This document shows positions 1-13,338 of a DNA stretch of 64,000 nucleotides, in pieces. A program made the translations under genes and the position numbers. Source of the DNA: Lepidodermella squamata (taxonomy: Eukaryota; Gastrotricha); the NCBI GenBank assembly GCA_047495785.1, contig JBLDXI010000038.1, forward strand, positions 558,001 through 622,000. The letters are read 5' to 3'. Under the pieces are notes generated by a model, which was not told where the DNA came from, searched no databases, and was given only the letters and a program-made list of their open reading frames with translations. How positions within the stretch are numbered: position 1 is the first letter of the stretch; each line of letters starts with the position of its first letter.

Positions 1-2674
1 AAATACGATGCAAAATCAAGGCAGTATAAACTGAGCTTCGTTTTCGACTTCACCGAGGTTTCTACATATTTTCGAGACATCCTATTTTGGGCAACGCCCA
101 AGCCTGCGCCGCGAACGGAGCCAATCGAGATGACTAAACAATCTACGATTTAGTTCGCCCGAAATCATTTTCCAAGCACTTTCAAGAACTTCCGGCAAGA
201 AGAATTCACGATAGTAGAGCATACAAGGGTTTAGTTTCCAGCACTAAGGGCAATATGGACCGGCTAGGATTTTCAAGTTTTCGGAAGATATAATTGATGG
301 TGAAAAGTCGTTCTATGTCGCAGACGCCCATAACTGTAAAGCGCGCATGTATATAATGCACGTATGTCTGTAATTTTACGCTGGACTCGCCCTTTTGGGC
401 CGTCTTCCGTCGAACGGACGCAGATTTGCACGCCGAGAGACCAAGGGCCGAGGACTTTCTGGCGTCGTAGCTAAGGACGCTTAAGTCGGTAAAATAAAAT
501 TTGTATAGCAACAATTTTATTGTTTTTTTAATGTATTTTATGAAAGGTAAATAATTACGTTTCAAGACAATTTAGCGCGCAATTATGAAAAGTGGAAAGA
601 ATGAAAAATGAACTCCTTAACTGTCTATTTAATTCACCGAACGCGGCAAACGTGACCTGCCTTATCTCCAACGGTCGGTGGCTCGGGGACGACCATCGAT
701 ACCTGATGTTCGTTGTAGTGCCGCCTGGTAATCTACGATCGCATCCACCTTCCCTCACAATGAGTGCGGCAGTGAAACTTTTCGGAGTGTGAAGTCGTAA
801 TTATCGTCACATCATCGTTTCCCGGTTCAGAGAATCAATCACACAGCTAGCATGAATGGCATCTGAATATTTGCCTACAAAATTGTCCTTGGATGCGATG
901 ATTGGCCATAAAAATATGGATGCGATGGCTGGCCTCTCTCAATAATGCTGCGAATTTAGAAGGGATTGTGAGCAAATTCCCCACTTGAAATGAAGAGAAC
1001 ATAATTGAAATGAATCAGACGGCTAGGAACCGATTGGCTGGAGGTTCGAAAAAGACTTGTCTGATTCAAATCATTATTGAGAATGGAGACATTAAAGGTC
1101 GGAGTCAATTAATGCTAAGAAAATACTAAAATAACAGAAAATATCTATAAGTATCAGTAAAATTTCGCATGCTTGTCATCGACTGCGAAGAACGTGCACA
1201 AACCTTACTTTGATGAAACATTTCATGTTAATATTTTAAGGAAGCGTAACATTATCAAAATGTTTTGCCGCCGAGTTCTTCATTTGTGAAATTGGCAATG
1301 TTATTTCGCTGGCTGTTTCGTTCTTCAAGGGAACTTTTCTCAATCAAACAATGTCCTCTGGCAGCATAAAACTTCTCAGCATGTTTCCATTTCCAAACAG
1401 TTGAAAGATACATGAGACGTACTATATGAAAAGATATATAGAAATGATCTCGGTAAAAAATTGAGCTATTACATAGCCCAACCCCCAAGCTACATTATTT
1501 GATTTGCTTTGGAGAAAATTCATACCCTTGCGAAAACCCTAAATTGTGAAAAATTGGTTCCACGGAACCGACAAAAAAATGCCGATTGCAACAAATTGCT
1601 GCTTAATTTGGCACCTCCACTCTGAGGTATTTAGCGAAAACATACAAAATTCACCATTTAAAATTTGCCTAATGCGCTTTTCTACACAACTTGCAATGAA
1701 AAAAGGTAAAAATCCTATTTGCATAAGAACAATCAGAGATACTGCACCTTGATCGATAAATTTCGGTGATCGCTACTCCCTAAATTGCTTTATAAATACT
1801 AGCAGCTAGTTATCAACCTTCAAGTCAGCCGTGCATTTATACCAGTTTCAACAGTTCTTGCTTTCAATTTTTCTTTTCAATTAACTTGGCATGTGCACGA
1901 AAAATTGTGAGGAGTTGTGATGATAAATGGCTGGCATGGCCTGAATTATTTACCACCTTTTATGCAGATACAAGATACCTGGCTGCCTGTCACAAATAGT
2001 CGCAAGAACGTGAACCGAAGAAAGCACGTGTGATTTTCGGCGCGCAAACAACATTTTTAGCCTGTGGCTCGAGCCTGTTATTTTTGTTTGTTAAAGAGAT
2101 TTTGGTTTGATCGAAAATGTTGGTGTATTTATGCCAGGTTCTTGTCGGCAACGTGGAACACGCCTCTGGGCATGGGCTCATCAGAGCCTATAATACCAAT
2201 TACTCGATACCTGAGCCTAGTAGATGAGAATAATAATAACACTGTCTACTTGCCATGTTTGTGGCGTGTCATTAAAAATTTATGACACCGAGCTCACGAT
2301 TAAAGAAAGCAGTCGAGGCCCCTTGCATGCGCAGCATGAGCAAAATAATTTGCAAAGCTCTAGCCGAGCGTCGTCACATACGACAATACGCGCGCCTATT
2401 ATTTACCCGCCGCGATCGAAGACACCGACTCTCTCCATCGGGTGCGATCACGCGAGTGCAGCCAGTCACGGTAGCAGCATGAAAGAAACTTCGACGCCGC
2501 TTGTCGATAATCATAGTAAAACGCTGTTGCTACTTTTTTTCGTTCATCGTACCTTTATCCCTTTGCGGCCCGCATGTATGAGCTGACTCAACAAGCTACA
2601 TTTTTCCTATATTTAGTGTGTGCGTGATTTATTTTTGTTGATATCGACACCGTTCAAACATTTTGACATGACAC
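1..2674. other. Region without a convincing gene
   Basis: Only short open frames with no recognisable motif occur on either strand. There is a TATA-like TATAAATA near 1789 and a short local duplication of a 'tggatgcgatg' phrase around 890-930. The final part probably contains the 5' UTR and promoter of the Bicaudal-C gene that starts near 2.7 kb. I see no tRNA, snoRNA or transposon signature here. Confidence 0.5.
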
Positions 2675-2707
2675 ATGTTACTCCTCGACCGATTAACCGA
2701 AATTAAT

Positions 2708-5700
2708 ATGTCCGACGACGTGGACGACGTTGTTATCCCGGCCGCCCTTCTAAACAATGAGCCGCACGCTCCAATTGTTTACGAAGATCGAATTCGAATT
2801 TCTAGATCAAAGTTCGAATCACTTTTCGGTTGGAAAACACAAGCTGGTAACAAATGCAGCCCGCAAGTTTTAAGCGTGAAATGCCGACTTATTCTTTTAT
2901 AGATATGAGCCAGTGTGAAGAGGAATTATGCGATGTCGAAGCATCGACGAGCGAGCGTGGCGGCGAAATTCAAAGCCCCGATCTCGACGGCGCTGTAATG
3001 CCAAGCTGCATCTGTGAGGTTGATGTTTAAAAATGTCTGTGAATATTTTTTAATTTTTTCCAAATTATTAGATCATGCGAGAGAATCGCGTTACAGTCGT
3101 CCCTAGTTTTCGGCGTGGCATTAGTGGTGCTGTTCAGCCGCCAGTCGATTGCATCTCGACATCGAGCGACAACAGCCAACAGCCAAGCAAAAACAAACGA
3201 GGTAATAAATTAAGCCGGGTAATAACGGGCGATAAGCCGCTGTTGAGTGACTTTAATCCCCCTATCATCTGGCCAGGTCGCGCATCGCTCCGCGCGCGCA
3301 TGCCTTGGTGCGTTGCGTGACCGGGTCAGCGATATTTTCCGCTTCCGGATATGACAGCATAGTGCCAATTTCGACGCTTTTAATCTCTAATCAGACAACA
3401 CTTGTCTTCCGCTATTTGGCACCTGGCAGGCATGCCCCTTCCGTTGGTATTTATAAGCTTTTAACACCTAGGTTTCGATTCATTCAATAGCGAAATCAGT
3501 CAATATTAAATTGTAGCAAACTCATTGAATTTGAATGTCTACATTATCGTCAACCGCTTCAAACCCTGGCTTTGCGAATTGCCTAAATGGTTAATATTTC
3601 AGTTTGATAACTTATGTCTCCAGTATTAATTAACACTTCGTTTAATTTATTCAGATTACGTTCTTCGAATTTTCGGCGAGAACGAAAACGACGTCGCCGC
3701 GGCCAAGTTCAAGATTCAAAGCGCAGTACATCAAGTCGCTGTCATGGGCTCGACCGCCAATCAAGGCGATGGTTCCCCAGATTCCAATGCTGCCATGCCG
3801 ATTTCGGGTGTTCCGCGCCCTTTTGCATTCGGTTCGAACAGCTCCTCGTCGCTGACTACCGCCGACTCGGCTCGTAACAACCAATGGTGGTCCAACGTCA
3901 CTGATCGCTTGACCCTTCGCATCGACGTCGACTACACTGTTCATTCCCATCTGATTGGCCGCAACGGCGGCAATATTGCCAGGTAAACTTTTTCAATTAC
4001 CGATTTATTTTCCTTTCATCTTTAACCGCATTACGACACGTACAAAAATTAATCACTGAATATAACCGAATCTAAATTAATTTTTATTTCATTTTACAGT
4101 GTCATGCGCGCCACGCAGACGCACATCCACTTTCCCGACTCAAACAAGCAGTCGCGAAACAATACGAACAACGGCAGCCGATCAGCCTCGCCATCGCTTT
4201 CCTCCGGCTTCTCTTCGACGCCGCTCGTCAAGAACAACTACGTCACCGTTTCTGGCCCTTCGGTCGAGCAAATTGAAGAGGCTCGTCAGTATATCCGCCG
4301 TCTTGCGCCGCTGCGCCTCGCCATTCCTTTCAGCACTCTGCAAGTTCCGTTGTCGCTCACCGGGCAAGTATTCGTTCCAGCGCGGCTCGCCGCCGCCAGT
4401 CGTCGCGTCATGCAAGAGTACGCCGACCGCGGCCTGACCGCAGCCATGCGCTCAGACTCGCTCGTCGTGTCTGGTACTGTCAGTACGGCCGACCTGGTCA
4501 TCGCGGCGACTCAGCAAATCTGCATCGAAGTTTACGAGTGTCTCGTACCTGTCTCGCTCAGCCTCGATGTCACGCCTCGCGACATGGCCTTCGTCCGCGG
4601 CCCGGGCGATTGCTACACCCGAAAGATCGAACACGCTACTGGCTGCCAGTTTTTATTCCCAGTGCCGGGCCACGACGAGGCGCGAAACGCCGATGGTCGC
4701 CGGCAACCGGTCCGCATCGTCGGCTTTCCGGCAAACGCCGTTAAAGCGCGTCTTTTGCTTCAAGCCCGTTTGCCCATCCAACTGTCCTGGCCTCTTCGCA
4801 GCCAATCATCGACTGCCCACGAGTCGGACGCGGCGCTGAAGGAAATCGTTGCAACCAAGTACGACATCTTTCTCACAATGCGCGACCGAAATGCCCGTCA
4901 GAATGGCCCTAACCAAGGCCGCGACAGTGGCTCCGCTACGCCAGATCTTGTTTTCAACGGTCAGCCGAAACCGCCTCGCCCTACGAGCAGCGCGAGTACT
5001 GCCTACCACATGGTGCAGCCAAAGGTGGTTAATTTTTACAATTGTCTATTTTACTGCTAAATTTTCGCTAAATTTGTGCACTTATTCCAGCCAATATTTC
5101 AGACTTTATTATATCCTATTTTTGTTTTTTTGTCCAATAGCATGTCGTATTGAAGTCGTTCGAAGGCAACCTCGGCAACGTCTATCGCTTTTTCGCCTAC
5201 ATGCGGGAACTCACCAACCAGCCAAGTCGAACTGCGAGTCGTGTCGACGATGTCTCGCCTCCTACGCCGCCGCAATCGCCAGCCTGGTGGATGCCCATTC
5301 CATCGGACCTCAGCGACGATGAGCTATTCCAGAAGGTCGATGCGCTTGTGCACCATGGCTACATGCTGGCAGCACGAAGCAACCCGGCTGCCGCCGCCGC
5401 TGCGTCGCCCCTCGCTTTCTTGTCGACTGACCCTCTCGCCGCCTACACCGCCTTGGCGATTGCTCAGCAACAGCAGCAACAGCAACACGCCCTCTTGGCC
5501 GCCGCCATCGCCAACGGTTGGGTGCCTCAGAACTCGAATGGCCTCATCCAACAGTGTGCCAAGGCCCCGCTCGCCGTTCTTGGTCGCGGCAACGTGCTTG
5601 TCGGTCAGAATCAACTGAGCAATCACCAGCAGCACTCGGTATCGGCAGCTACCCGCGCCGTTCTATCTCAGAGAAGTAAGTTGTCGTCTTTTTACTTTAT

Positions 5701-7168
5701 TATCGATGTTGAGAATTTTTACTAATTTTTCTGTATTATTTCAGATGCCGAACAGCCTGTGCAACAGCTTAGCCCGCGCAGTCTCGACGGCGGCGCCTCG
5801 AGTCCTGAAAGCAACAGCAGTGCCAGCCTCGAGAACTACAACATTGTCATCGACGAGCGTTCGATCAACTATAGCAACGCGCGTTACCAATCCACGGCGC
5901 CGATGCAGCGCTCCGTCTCGTCTCTCTCAGGCACTATTCGCGACGTCATCCCTGAAGGCCGTCCGATAACTGCAGCGCCTCGAGTTTTCGCCCAACACAC
6001 GTCGTTCGACACCTCATCGGAAGCTGATAGGTTACTCGAGCAGTTCGCCGCATCGTTGACGCGTGCTGGTTCGGCCATGGCTGACTACCGCGAATCGAAC
6101 AACACAGACCGTGGCGCCGTCATCGTTTCGGCTGAGTCGCACAAAATCTACGAAATACCTCGCCGCCACCCTTGCGAAAAGCCGCCTGCTGATCCCATTG
6201 CCAACGGCATCTTATCTTCGATGATGGCGGCATCCAACGATCCGCAGAAGTCCAACCAGCAGCACTCTCATCAGCAGCAACACTTGCGCGTTCCAACGGC
6301 TAATAACTGCGGGCTGTTGTTCTCGTTGTCGCAGCCTGATGGCTACCTCCAGCCGAACGTTCCGGTAATTGGCGGCGCCAAGCAAGCCGCCAAATTGCAG
6401 CCTTTCGGCGTCTCATCATATGCTGTTGGCGACCACATGGCGAAGAACGCTCATCAAACTGTCTCCAGTGCTGTGAAGCCCGATCAGCTCGCCAATATGA
6501 TGAACAGTGTTGGCCATGAACTCTTCGCCAGTCGTGCCAGCTCTAACAGCCAACAAGGCCGAAGTTTTTCAACCACCGGTGGCTTTGCGTCAAAACTGCA
6601 GACGACTGAGCTGTATTACGAGCAGTTCGTTGACGGTGAGTAATTTACACCATTCTCGCCTTAATGGGACTAATTTATTTTTTTTAATTTTATAGCAATT
6701 GACGAACGACTTGGCGAAATTTTGCATCGCGCCGGCGTTGCGAAAAGCGACATTGGCAAGCTGGCGTCCCAGGAAGTCAAGTTGGAAACGTTCCTTGCCA
6801 TGAGCGAGAACGACCTGCGTGATTGCGGTATCTGGCAACTCGGCGTGCGGCGTCAACTGATGCGAATAATCGCCGAACTCAACCAGCGCCACCAGCAGCA
6901 GCTGCATGTTGAAGCCGAGAGAGAAGCCGAGCGGCCGTTGTCTGCTCGCAGCACTGGCAGCGCAGCTGATTCGCGACCAGCCGCGCAATCCGACCCTCTG
7001 CCGCTATCGTCGACCGCGAACGGGTCGAAGTCGCCGATGCCCACGACGCAACCGCCGTCGATTGACATCTCGCACCCTGTGCACCCAGCGCAGCTGCCTC
7101 CTCAAAGCCCTCCATTTTTCGCCTCTCTGAAGACCTACCGTCTCGAGTCTGAGTTCCGGCTCCTCTGA
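2708..7168 (+). CDS. BicC: Bicaudal-C family RNA-binding protein (KH domains + SAM)
   Basis: Model exons are 2708-2846, 2903-3018, 3072-3276, 3655-3982, 4100-5024, 5141-5675, 5745-6635 and 6696-7168 (1203 aa, all phases consistent). Family members bind mRNA 3' UTRs, recruit deadenylases and polymerise through the SAM domain. A split KH-like segment (IIWP joined to YVLRIFGENENDVAAAKF) lies near residues 150-180. A canonical KH with the GRNGG loop and HIHFPDSN follows at about 235-330, as in BICC1. A later KH at about 410-500 has lost the GxxG loop (RGPGDCY). Long Ser/Gln-rich stretches precede a C-terminal SAM domain at about 1038-1110 (AIDERLGEIL ... LRDCGIWQLGVRRQLMRII). The ATG at 2708 has A at -3; an in-frame ATG at 2675 is the alternative. 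The exon 3 donor (3276 against 3200, same phase) is the least certain splice. Confidence 0.9.
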
Positions 7169-8030
7169 AGCTTCACACACATTTTCATTTCGAACTGTGC
7201 CTATACCTGTAGATAATACTGTTATGGTTTGATGGCCGGTGACAATTAACGTTATTGACTTTTTTTGCCATCATTTCTGGTCTCTTGCGTCTGCACTTGC
7301 TATTCGTTGTTGATTGTTTTTAATTTTATGATCGTTCCTAATGTTTGATTTTTTATTGCTTTTTCACCTTCTCATACAACTTTGAAAGTCTTAAATGCAG
7401 AGTACCGGACTATCTTTCATCCATGACTGTATAAATTTACCCTTTTCAACAATGAAGTTGTCATATCCATCTCTTGCGCGGTCCCTCAAAGGCCAATGAT
7501 TGATCTATACATCCATAAGCTTTTGTTCAGCCTGGCCCGGTTTTCATAATAGTCATCATAAATGATCTTTTTCAATGCGATCTCCGTTTTCTTGTACTAA
7601 TTTGCTTGATAAGATCAACGAAACACTGATTGATTAAGCCTTCTTCTATATCGACTTTGCATGAGTGAATGCTTGATTTTACCTGACCCTATCGACCAAC
7701 TGTATACAGAACGAATTAATTTCAGTTTTCGAGAATACATGTCAACTAGTCAAATTTGAAATGCGCTTTCCGATATCTGATAAACAGCAATGTATAACAA
7801 CCGACTTGAAATTGTTTGATCGATGTTTTCGGCGACTCCCTATTCGTACGGTACCATGAATTCTAGGCCTGACAGTTTGCCTCACAGCTTTTGTTCGAAC
7901 CCCGACAGACACTCTAGATGCCAGCAGAATCAGTTATGTGGAATTGAATTTGCTGATTGCCTTGTTTTGTTTTTGTGAATCCTTATTCGTCAAATAATTG
8001 AAAATAAAGCGTGCCTTGCAACACAGTGAA
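7169..8030 (+). other. Probable 3' UTR of Bicaudal-C
   Basis: AT-rich sequence with no coding potential follows the BicC stop. The first good polyadenylation signal, AATAAA, is at 8003-8008, which implies a long 3' UTR of about 860 nt. Transcript evidence is lacking, so this is an inference from position and signal. Confidence 0.5.
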
Positions 8031-10098
8031 CTTTTGTAAAGCAAATGTTAAGGTGGGTACAACATCAATCATCCTCAAAGCTGCAGTCACCAATGATTGA
8101 ACTGGTTCAAGCCGATTTAAAAAATTTAACCATTACCCTACCTGTAATTTCATGTCCCGAAAAGGTTGCATTGTGCACAATCAGACTGGCCTCTTCTTGG
8201 GCTATCCAACGGTATCTTTACCGTACCGCCTTCGATTTTGATAAGCCAAAATGATATGCCGAAGTGACCCCAATTTACGGTACTTGGCTCGGCTGGGGAA
8301 TTCAAATTGCGTAGACAAGCAAAAAAACCCTTCAGCTTGATCCAACTTGATACTTTTATTCAGCAAAAACTTCGTAAAAATTATCTCACGGCGTTTACAC
8401 GATGTGCCATGCAGCCATGAAATAGCAATTTAGCATCAAATGCAATCATAGCCGTGCGTGTGCCAACTACTACATCTTCAATCAACTAGTAGGTTAACAA
8501 ATGTCTAGCAGTTGTTATCAGTTGTCAGTCATGAAGTTGTCTTCTAAGATATACGCTTCTAAGATATGTCCTATTCGACGTCAGATGACACAAAAATTGC
8601 GCACTTCAGAGAGATATACGCTAGCAAATCTAGACTGCATGACTAACGACGGCCACAGTTCACGCGAAGGGGCAAACAATTTCGGTTAGAATTTGGCCAA
8701 GAGCCCTCTATCTGGTTACCAGAAGTAAATGACACAGGGCAAGTTCAAGTACAACACTCGCTACAATTTGCATCAACAACATGATGCGATTTTTAGACTC
8801 AAATGCAATAGTTAAAACATCGAGTGAATATCGAGGTGGGCGAAATTGCCAGCACTGATAACAACGTGTAATTCGTGCATAAGCTGTTCGATCAATTTGT
8901 ACGCAAGAGCAAGGTGGTTACACACTCACAGATACATATATTTATATATATTGGATATATCTCTTGAATAAAAACTAAAATACATGTGGGTGTAATATTA
9001 TGATAATGTAGTTTTCATTCAATTATAATAGTCAAGGCACACAGACGAGAACAGAAATTATCACACGGGTTTAATAATATGTAGGTGATGACATTTTTGA
9101 TAGAAAATTCATAAATGGTGATCACACGCACAAACAGCTTTCGACGAAACATAATTACCTGTGAGACAGAGAATAGTACCGATTGAACGACCATCGAATG
9201 GGCTACATCATTGACGCAACGAGACTAAGCGACGCGAAATGGTGTTTAGGAAGAAGCAGAACATCAAGAGATTATAGTGATTATTCATTTTTCAATGTAA
9301 TCGTTGAATTGCAGTTACCGAATAGACACGACGCAAAGACAGAGATGACGAAGGAATGATAAAGCAATGACAAAATGTTTACAACGACCTAAGCATTTAC
9401 ACCTAGTTTATCCATGAGCAAATCGAATATTTAATCCTGTTTTCGGACGATTAATAACATAGGCTCAAGCTATTGAAGCAGGAGAAAAGTTACAATCAAC
9501 TAAATCGAGTTAGGTCAATTTTTATTATCACAAAGGGCGCGTGTATACATTGAAGCCTTGCAGCAGATTGGTGTGGAGTAAGATGCAAACTTTGTGAAAA
9601 CAAACAGTTGAGTGGACTAGGACACAGCACACGGGAGATTGAGAAACCAGAAGGGTACCGGCTTGATCATTAATCACGACGCTCGACGTTTGAAGGCATC
9701 AACTTGGAAGGTATCGGCGAAACTACGCAGTTATTAAAAGATTAAATAGCCCGACTCGAGCGTGTGATCACAGCAGTAGTTGTAGTATAGGCTTCCATGC
9801 ATTCGTCTTTGCGAAACACCGTGAGAAATTTTGGTAGCAGCTCGCATCATTTACTTGCTGACGTGAATAGCAGATAGTATGTCATGATGATGATGATGTA
9901 AATAGACGTATGATAATTGTTATCCGAAACGACAGTCGGTTTCAACGAATACATTCAGAATCTTGATGAAGATGGCAATATTAGTAGAATTACTACTGTT
10001 TGCTAGTTAATTCGCGTTTTCGTTTCCACTTATCCTCATTCTCTTTGACGACATATATATTTATATTTATTATTATATTTCAGTATTCAATCAAGTTC
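8031..10098. other. Intergenic stretch between convergent BicC and G3BP genes
   Basis: No coding frame on either strand carries recognisable motifs. Several TTTATT motifs (minus-strand AATAAA), for instance 10066-10071 and others further left, could end the G3BP transcript, so part of this stretch may be its 3' UTR. A short AT dinucleotide-rich patch lies at about 8935-8965. Confidence 0.5.
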
Positions 10099-12047
10099 TT
10101 ATTGCCTATCAAAACCGCCCGATCCACCGCCACCCCGAGGAGCGCCTGGGTAACGACGACCAGCCATTCCACCACGCATGCCGCCACGGCCGGAGTTCGC
10201 GGAGCCAGAGTTGTTCGCCTGTTGCCCACGGTAGTTGCCGCCCTGGCCACCCTGACCGCCACCGTAGAAGTTGTTCGACCGCTCACGTTCCTGCTTTCGC
10301 TCAATGTTCAGACGAGTGTGGCCTCGGAAGTCGTTGATTGGCAGACTTGCCATCATCTTGTCAACAGCATCGACATTCTCGAATGTCACAAAGGCAAAGG
10401 CTGGAGTCTGACGACCCGCCTGCTGACGACCAGGCTTGTTGACAATTTTAACATCAACAACACCGCCAAACCCTGGGGATTGAAAAGTACGTAGTTTCAT
10501 TAACAATAAACTAAAATTCAACAAACTCGTCATAAAGTCCTGCAGTTCCTCGTCCGTCACATCCTGAGGTAAGTTTCCAACGAAAACTTGCTGCTCGTTG
10601 GGATATGACGATGACCCACGGAAATTTCCGCCACGACCACCGGCACCATGACGACCTTCGGCAAAGTGGCCATCACTCTCATCGCCACCAGAAACAGAGC
10701 CGTGAGCGCTGTGTTCCGGGGATTTGTCACGATGGGCCGACTGTTTAGCTTGAGGCTTCGAAGCAGCAGGAGCTTGGCGCGTGTTAGTCGCGACGGGTGC
10801 GACGGGGCTAGTGCGACCGCCTCCAGCGACAGCAGCGAACGTCAATGGCTTATTAGATGCCGGAGGGGCGTTCGATGCAGGTGCACGCGTCTCCTGAACA
10901 TGTTCGGCAGCTTCTAAAGAGTCAAAACTTAAGTCGTAAAAATTGGAGCATAGCAACTGAATCATACTGTTGTTGACTGATTCCTTTGCGTTAGCAGGGG
11001 TCGGGGTCGGCTCTGCAACCGGCTCAGGCTCCTGAACAGGTGCAGCAGGAGACACGGCGCGCTGGGCGGCATTGCTGACGACCATACGTTCACGCTCAGA
11101 TCGTTGAGACTGGCGCTGTTTGGGCTGTTGCTCATAGGTTGTTTCAGCATGGGCTGCGCGTTGCGCAACGTTGTGGGCTTGCTGCTGAGAAAACGGGGCA
11201 GCCGGAGCTCCGTGATTCGCCTGGTGGTGTCCCGACTTCTTTTCATCGTTCTCAGGCCAAGATCCATTTCTAAATGTTCAACATAATAAATAAATAAATA
11301 AATAGAGAAGACTGAAACACTCACGCAAAGTTTTCAGCACCCGCAGATGGAACGTGATGGTCTTGCGATGGTTGAACAAAGACAGAAGAAGAACTATCCA
11401 TCGCATCATCGGCACGCTGCTTAGAAACAACGGCCTTAGGCTGAGTAGGTTCCACCTCTTCATCGCGGAAAACGTCATCCTGGAGGCGATAATCAACAAG
11501 CTGAACATAGAAATTGAAATAGAAGGCATTTCATACTTGGTAGCGGAAAATATCGTTGTTGACATAGTACGATTTAGGGCTCTGTTGAACCAACACGAAC
11601 GTTTGCACGAAACGACGCATAGGTTCACCACTGTTTCCGAGCTGGCCAATCACCTTAAATAACAAAATATCAAGTTAATATGAAAGCTGGAAGCAATCAA
11701 ACCTACTTGAATGACAAGGGCGCCATTAACACTTTCGAAGCTATCCACCTGGTGAATCTTAGCTCGGCAATCACGCAAGTTGAGTGACATTATTCTCTTG
11801 TGAATTTCAGCCTGGCCCTTGGCAACTCTTGTACTCTCTCCTGGTTGCTCCATTCCACCATGGACAAAGCTTGAATCGGTGCAATAGAACCTTAAAAATA
11901 AATAGCCATGTTTATATTCCAGAATTACAGTCATTATCATCGAAGTTACCTGTGCAAGTTCTCAGGGCACGCATTCATAACAGTATAATATTGTCTAACG
12001 AATTCTCGTCCAACGACATCAGGAGACGGTTCTTCTTCCATGACCAT
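10099..12047 (-). CDS. G3BP: G3BP/Rasputin stress-granule protein (NTF2-like, RRM, RGG)
   Basis: Exons (minus) are 12047-11950, 11890-11707, 11653-11537, 11479-11325, 11269-10968, 10913-10527 and 10472-10099, giving 538 aa. The start [20 protein letters not shown] is almost identical in pattern to vertebrate G3BP. The NTF2-like domain (about 8-135) continues with [10 protein letters not shown] and ends in NDIFRYQ. An acidic/proline/glutamine-rich middle follows, then one RRM (about 393-470: [30 protein letters not shown]) and a C-terminal glycine/arginine-rich tail. NTF2-like domains of this family dimerise and nucleate stress granules. All introns are 53-59 bp; two are exactly 54 bp, lack in-frame stops, and so would also be open if retained. 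An in-frame ATG 18 codons upstream exists, but the conserved start is preferred. Confidence 0.93.
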
Positions 12048-12463
12048 TATACAACCAATAACAACAACTAGAGGAAACGGCACACCTAAAATAGCCATTG
12101 CGATTGGAGGATCCAATGCCATAGATAGGGTTCAAGATTTGGCATAAGGCGGGCACGGTACCTGAGTTCGTAGCACAGTTGAGCGACACTCAAGGATAAA
12201 CGAAGATTCGCAATTAAACCCGTTTAACTGCATTTGAAGATATAGGGGATTGGGGCTAGACCGACTTAACTAAGTGTCTGAAAGCTAGAGGAGGATGATA
12301 AAGGAGGAATGGGAAATGGGATGGAAAGTTCCCCGTAAACACTCTGCTGCGCTGGGTGCCTCTACTGGATATAGGGTACAAGGTACAAGTTTAGGCCAAG
12401 ACAAGATTCAAGATCAGACGCATGGAACTCAGCCGAAATTGTAGCATTTAGCATAAGAGGTAC

Positions 12464-12524
12464 CTCGTCTCTCGTCTCTCGTCTCTCGTCTTGGTTCTTG
12501 GTTCTTGGTTCGAAACGAAACGAA
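12464..12524. repeat. Compound microsatellite
   Basis: Tandem CTCGTCT units run directly into GGTTCTT units and then CGAAA units. It is a simple low-complexity tract in the G3BP upstream region. Confidence 0.85.
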
Positions 12525-13008
12525 ACAGAAAACAAGCAAAAACATAAACAGAAACATGAAGCAAGTTGACGCTGTATCCATGGACCCTTTGAGACTCTCT
12601 CTCTTACACAGTAGCCCCCTAACACCTTTCATTTAACAAAAAAGCAAACATAGAAAATTCAAATACACTTGCATATTTTTTATTGTTTGCATCTTTATAT
12701 TGTTCAAAATTTAAAGGTCATTTATTGACCGGAGCACGTGGTCTACATGCGCGCCGATCTGCGAAGCGTGCTCGGTATGGCAAAGCGTTGCGAGGGCTGC
12801 GGGAATCGCTCTGAGAATCGCTCAATTGTTTTGCAATGTGTCTCAAAGCTCAAAGAGCATTACGCAACGATCCAAAAATAATCGTTTGTCGACCTATTGT
12901 AATCGCCTTTCATTCAAGATTCCATGGACCATGGACCATGTACAGCATCTACGCGGTGGAAGGTTACGTCGAAGCTCAATCAAGGTAGGTGAAATTTAAT
13001 ATTGTTGG

Positions 13009-13106
13009 AATGAGGCGTGTCGCATAATAAAGAAGGATATGTTAGCTTACCGAGAAGCCAAGTTTGAAATTTCAAGTATTCCTTCTTTATGGGTCTCGCC
13101 TCATTA
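13009..13106. repeat. Inverted repeat / hairpin
   Basis: The arm at 13009-13037 (starting aatgaggcg and ending aaagaagga) is the imperfect reverse complement of 13080-13106 (tccttcttta ... cgcctcatta). About 42 bases separate the arms. It could be a small foldback element or a structured RNA in the nucleolin-like 5' region. Confidence 0.7.
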
Positions 13107-13338
13107 AGCTATTAAATGATGAAGTCATGACATTTCAATGAGACAATTGCCTGTGATTTTAGAATTTCTTCAGCTGAAGCGATTCTAGTATCATGGTCGG
13201 AAGCTGATGTTAACAGCATTTTAACAAATTTTATTTTATTTTCAGGTCACTCGATCATCGATCGTCGATCGTCACTCAGCTATCCTGAACCCCCAATCAT
13301 GTGTTGATTTATTTCTAGATTATTATATTGTTTGAACG

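Larger units (their letters stand above)
12048..13338. promoter_or_regulatory. Shared upstream region of divergent G3BP and nucleolin-like genes
   Basis: The 1.3 kb between two divergent start codons carries no recognisable coding frame, so it should contain both promoters. It holds a CTCGTCT/GGTTCTT/CGAAA microsatellite cluster (12464-12524) and a hairpin-forming inverted repeat at 13009-13106. A TTTCTAG shortly before the nucleolin-like ATG could be a 5' UTR splice acceptor. Confidence 0.45.

Noticed and set aside
11491-11536. 36-bp intron in G3BP
   Set aside because: A first AG acceptor would give a 36-bp intron, but the next acceptor 21 bp on gives a 57-bp intron like its neighbours and restores the conserved FRYQD junction, so the longer one is preferred.
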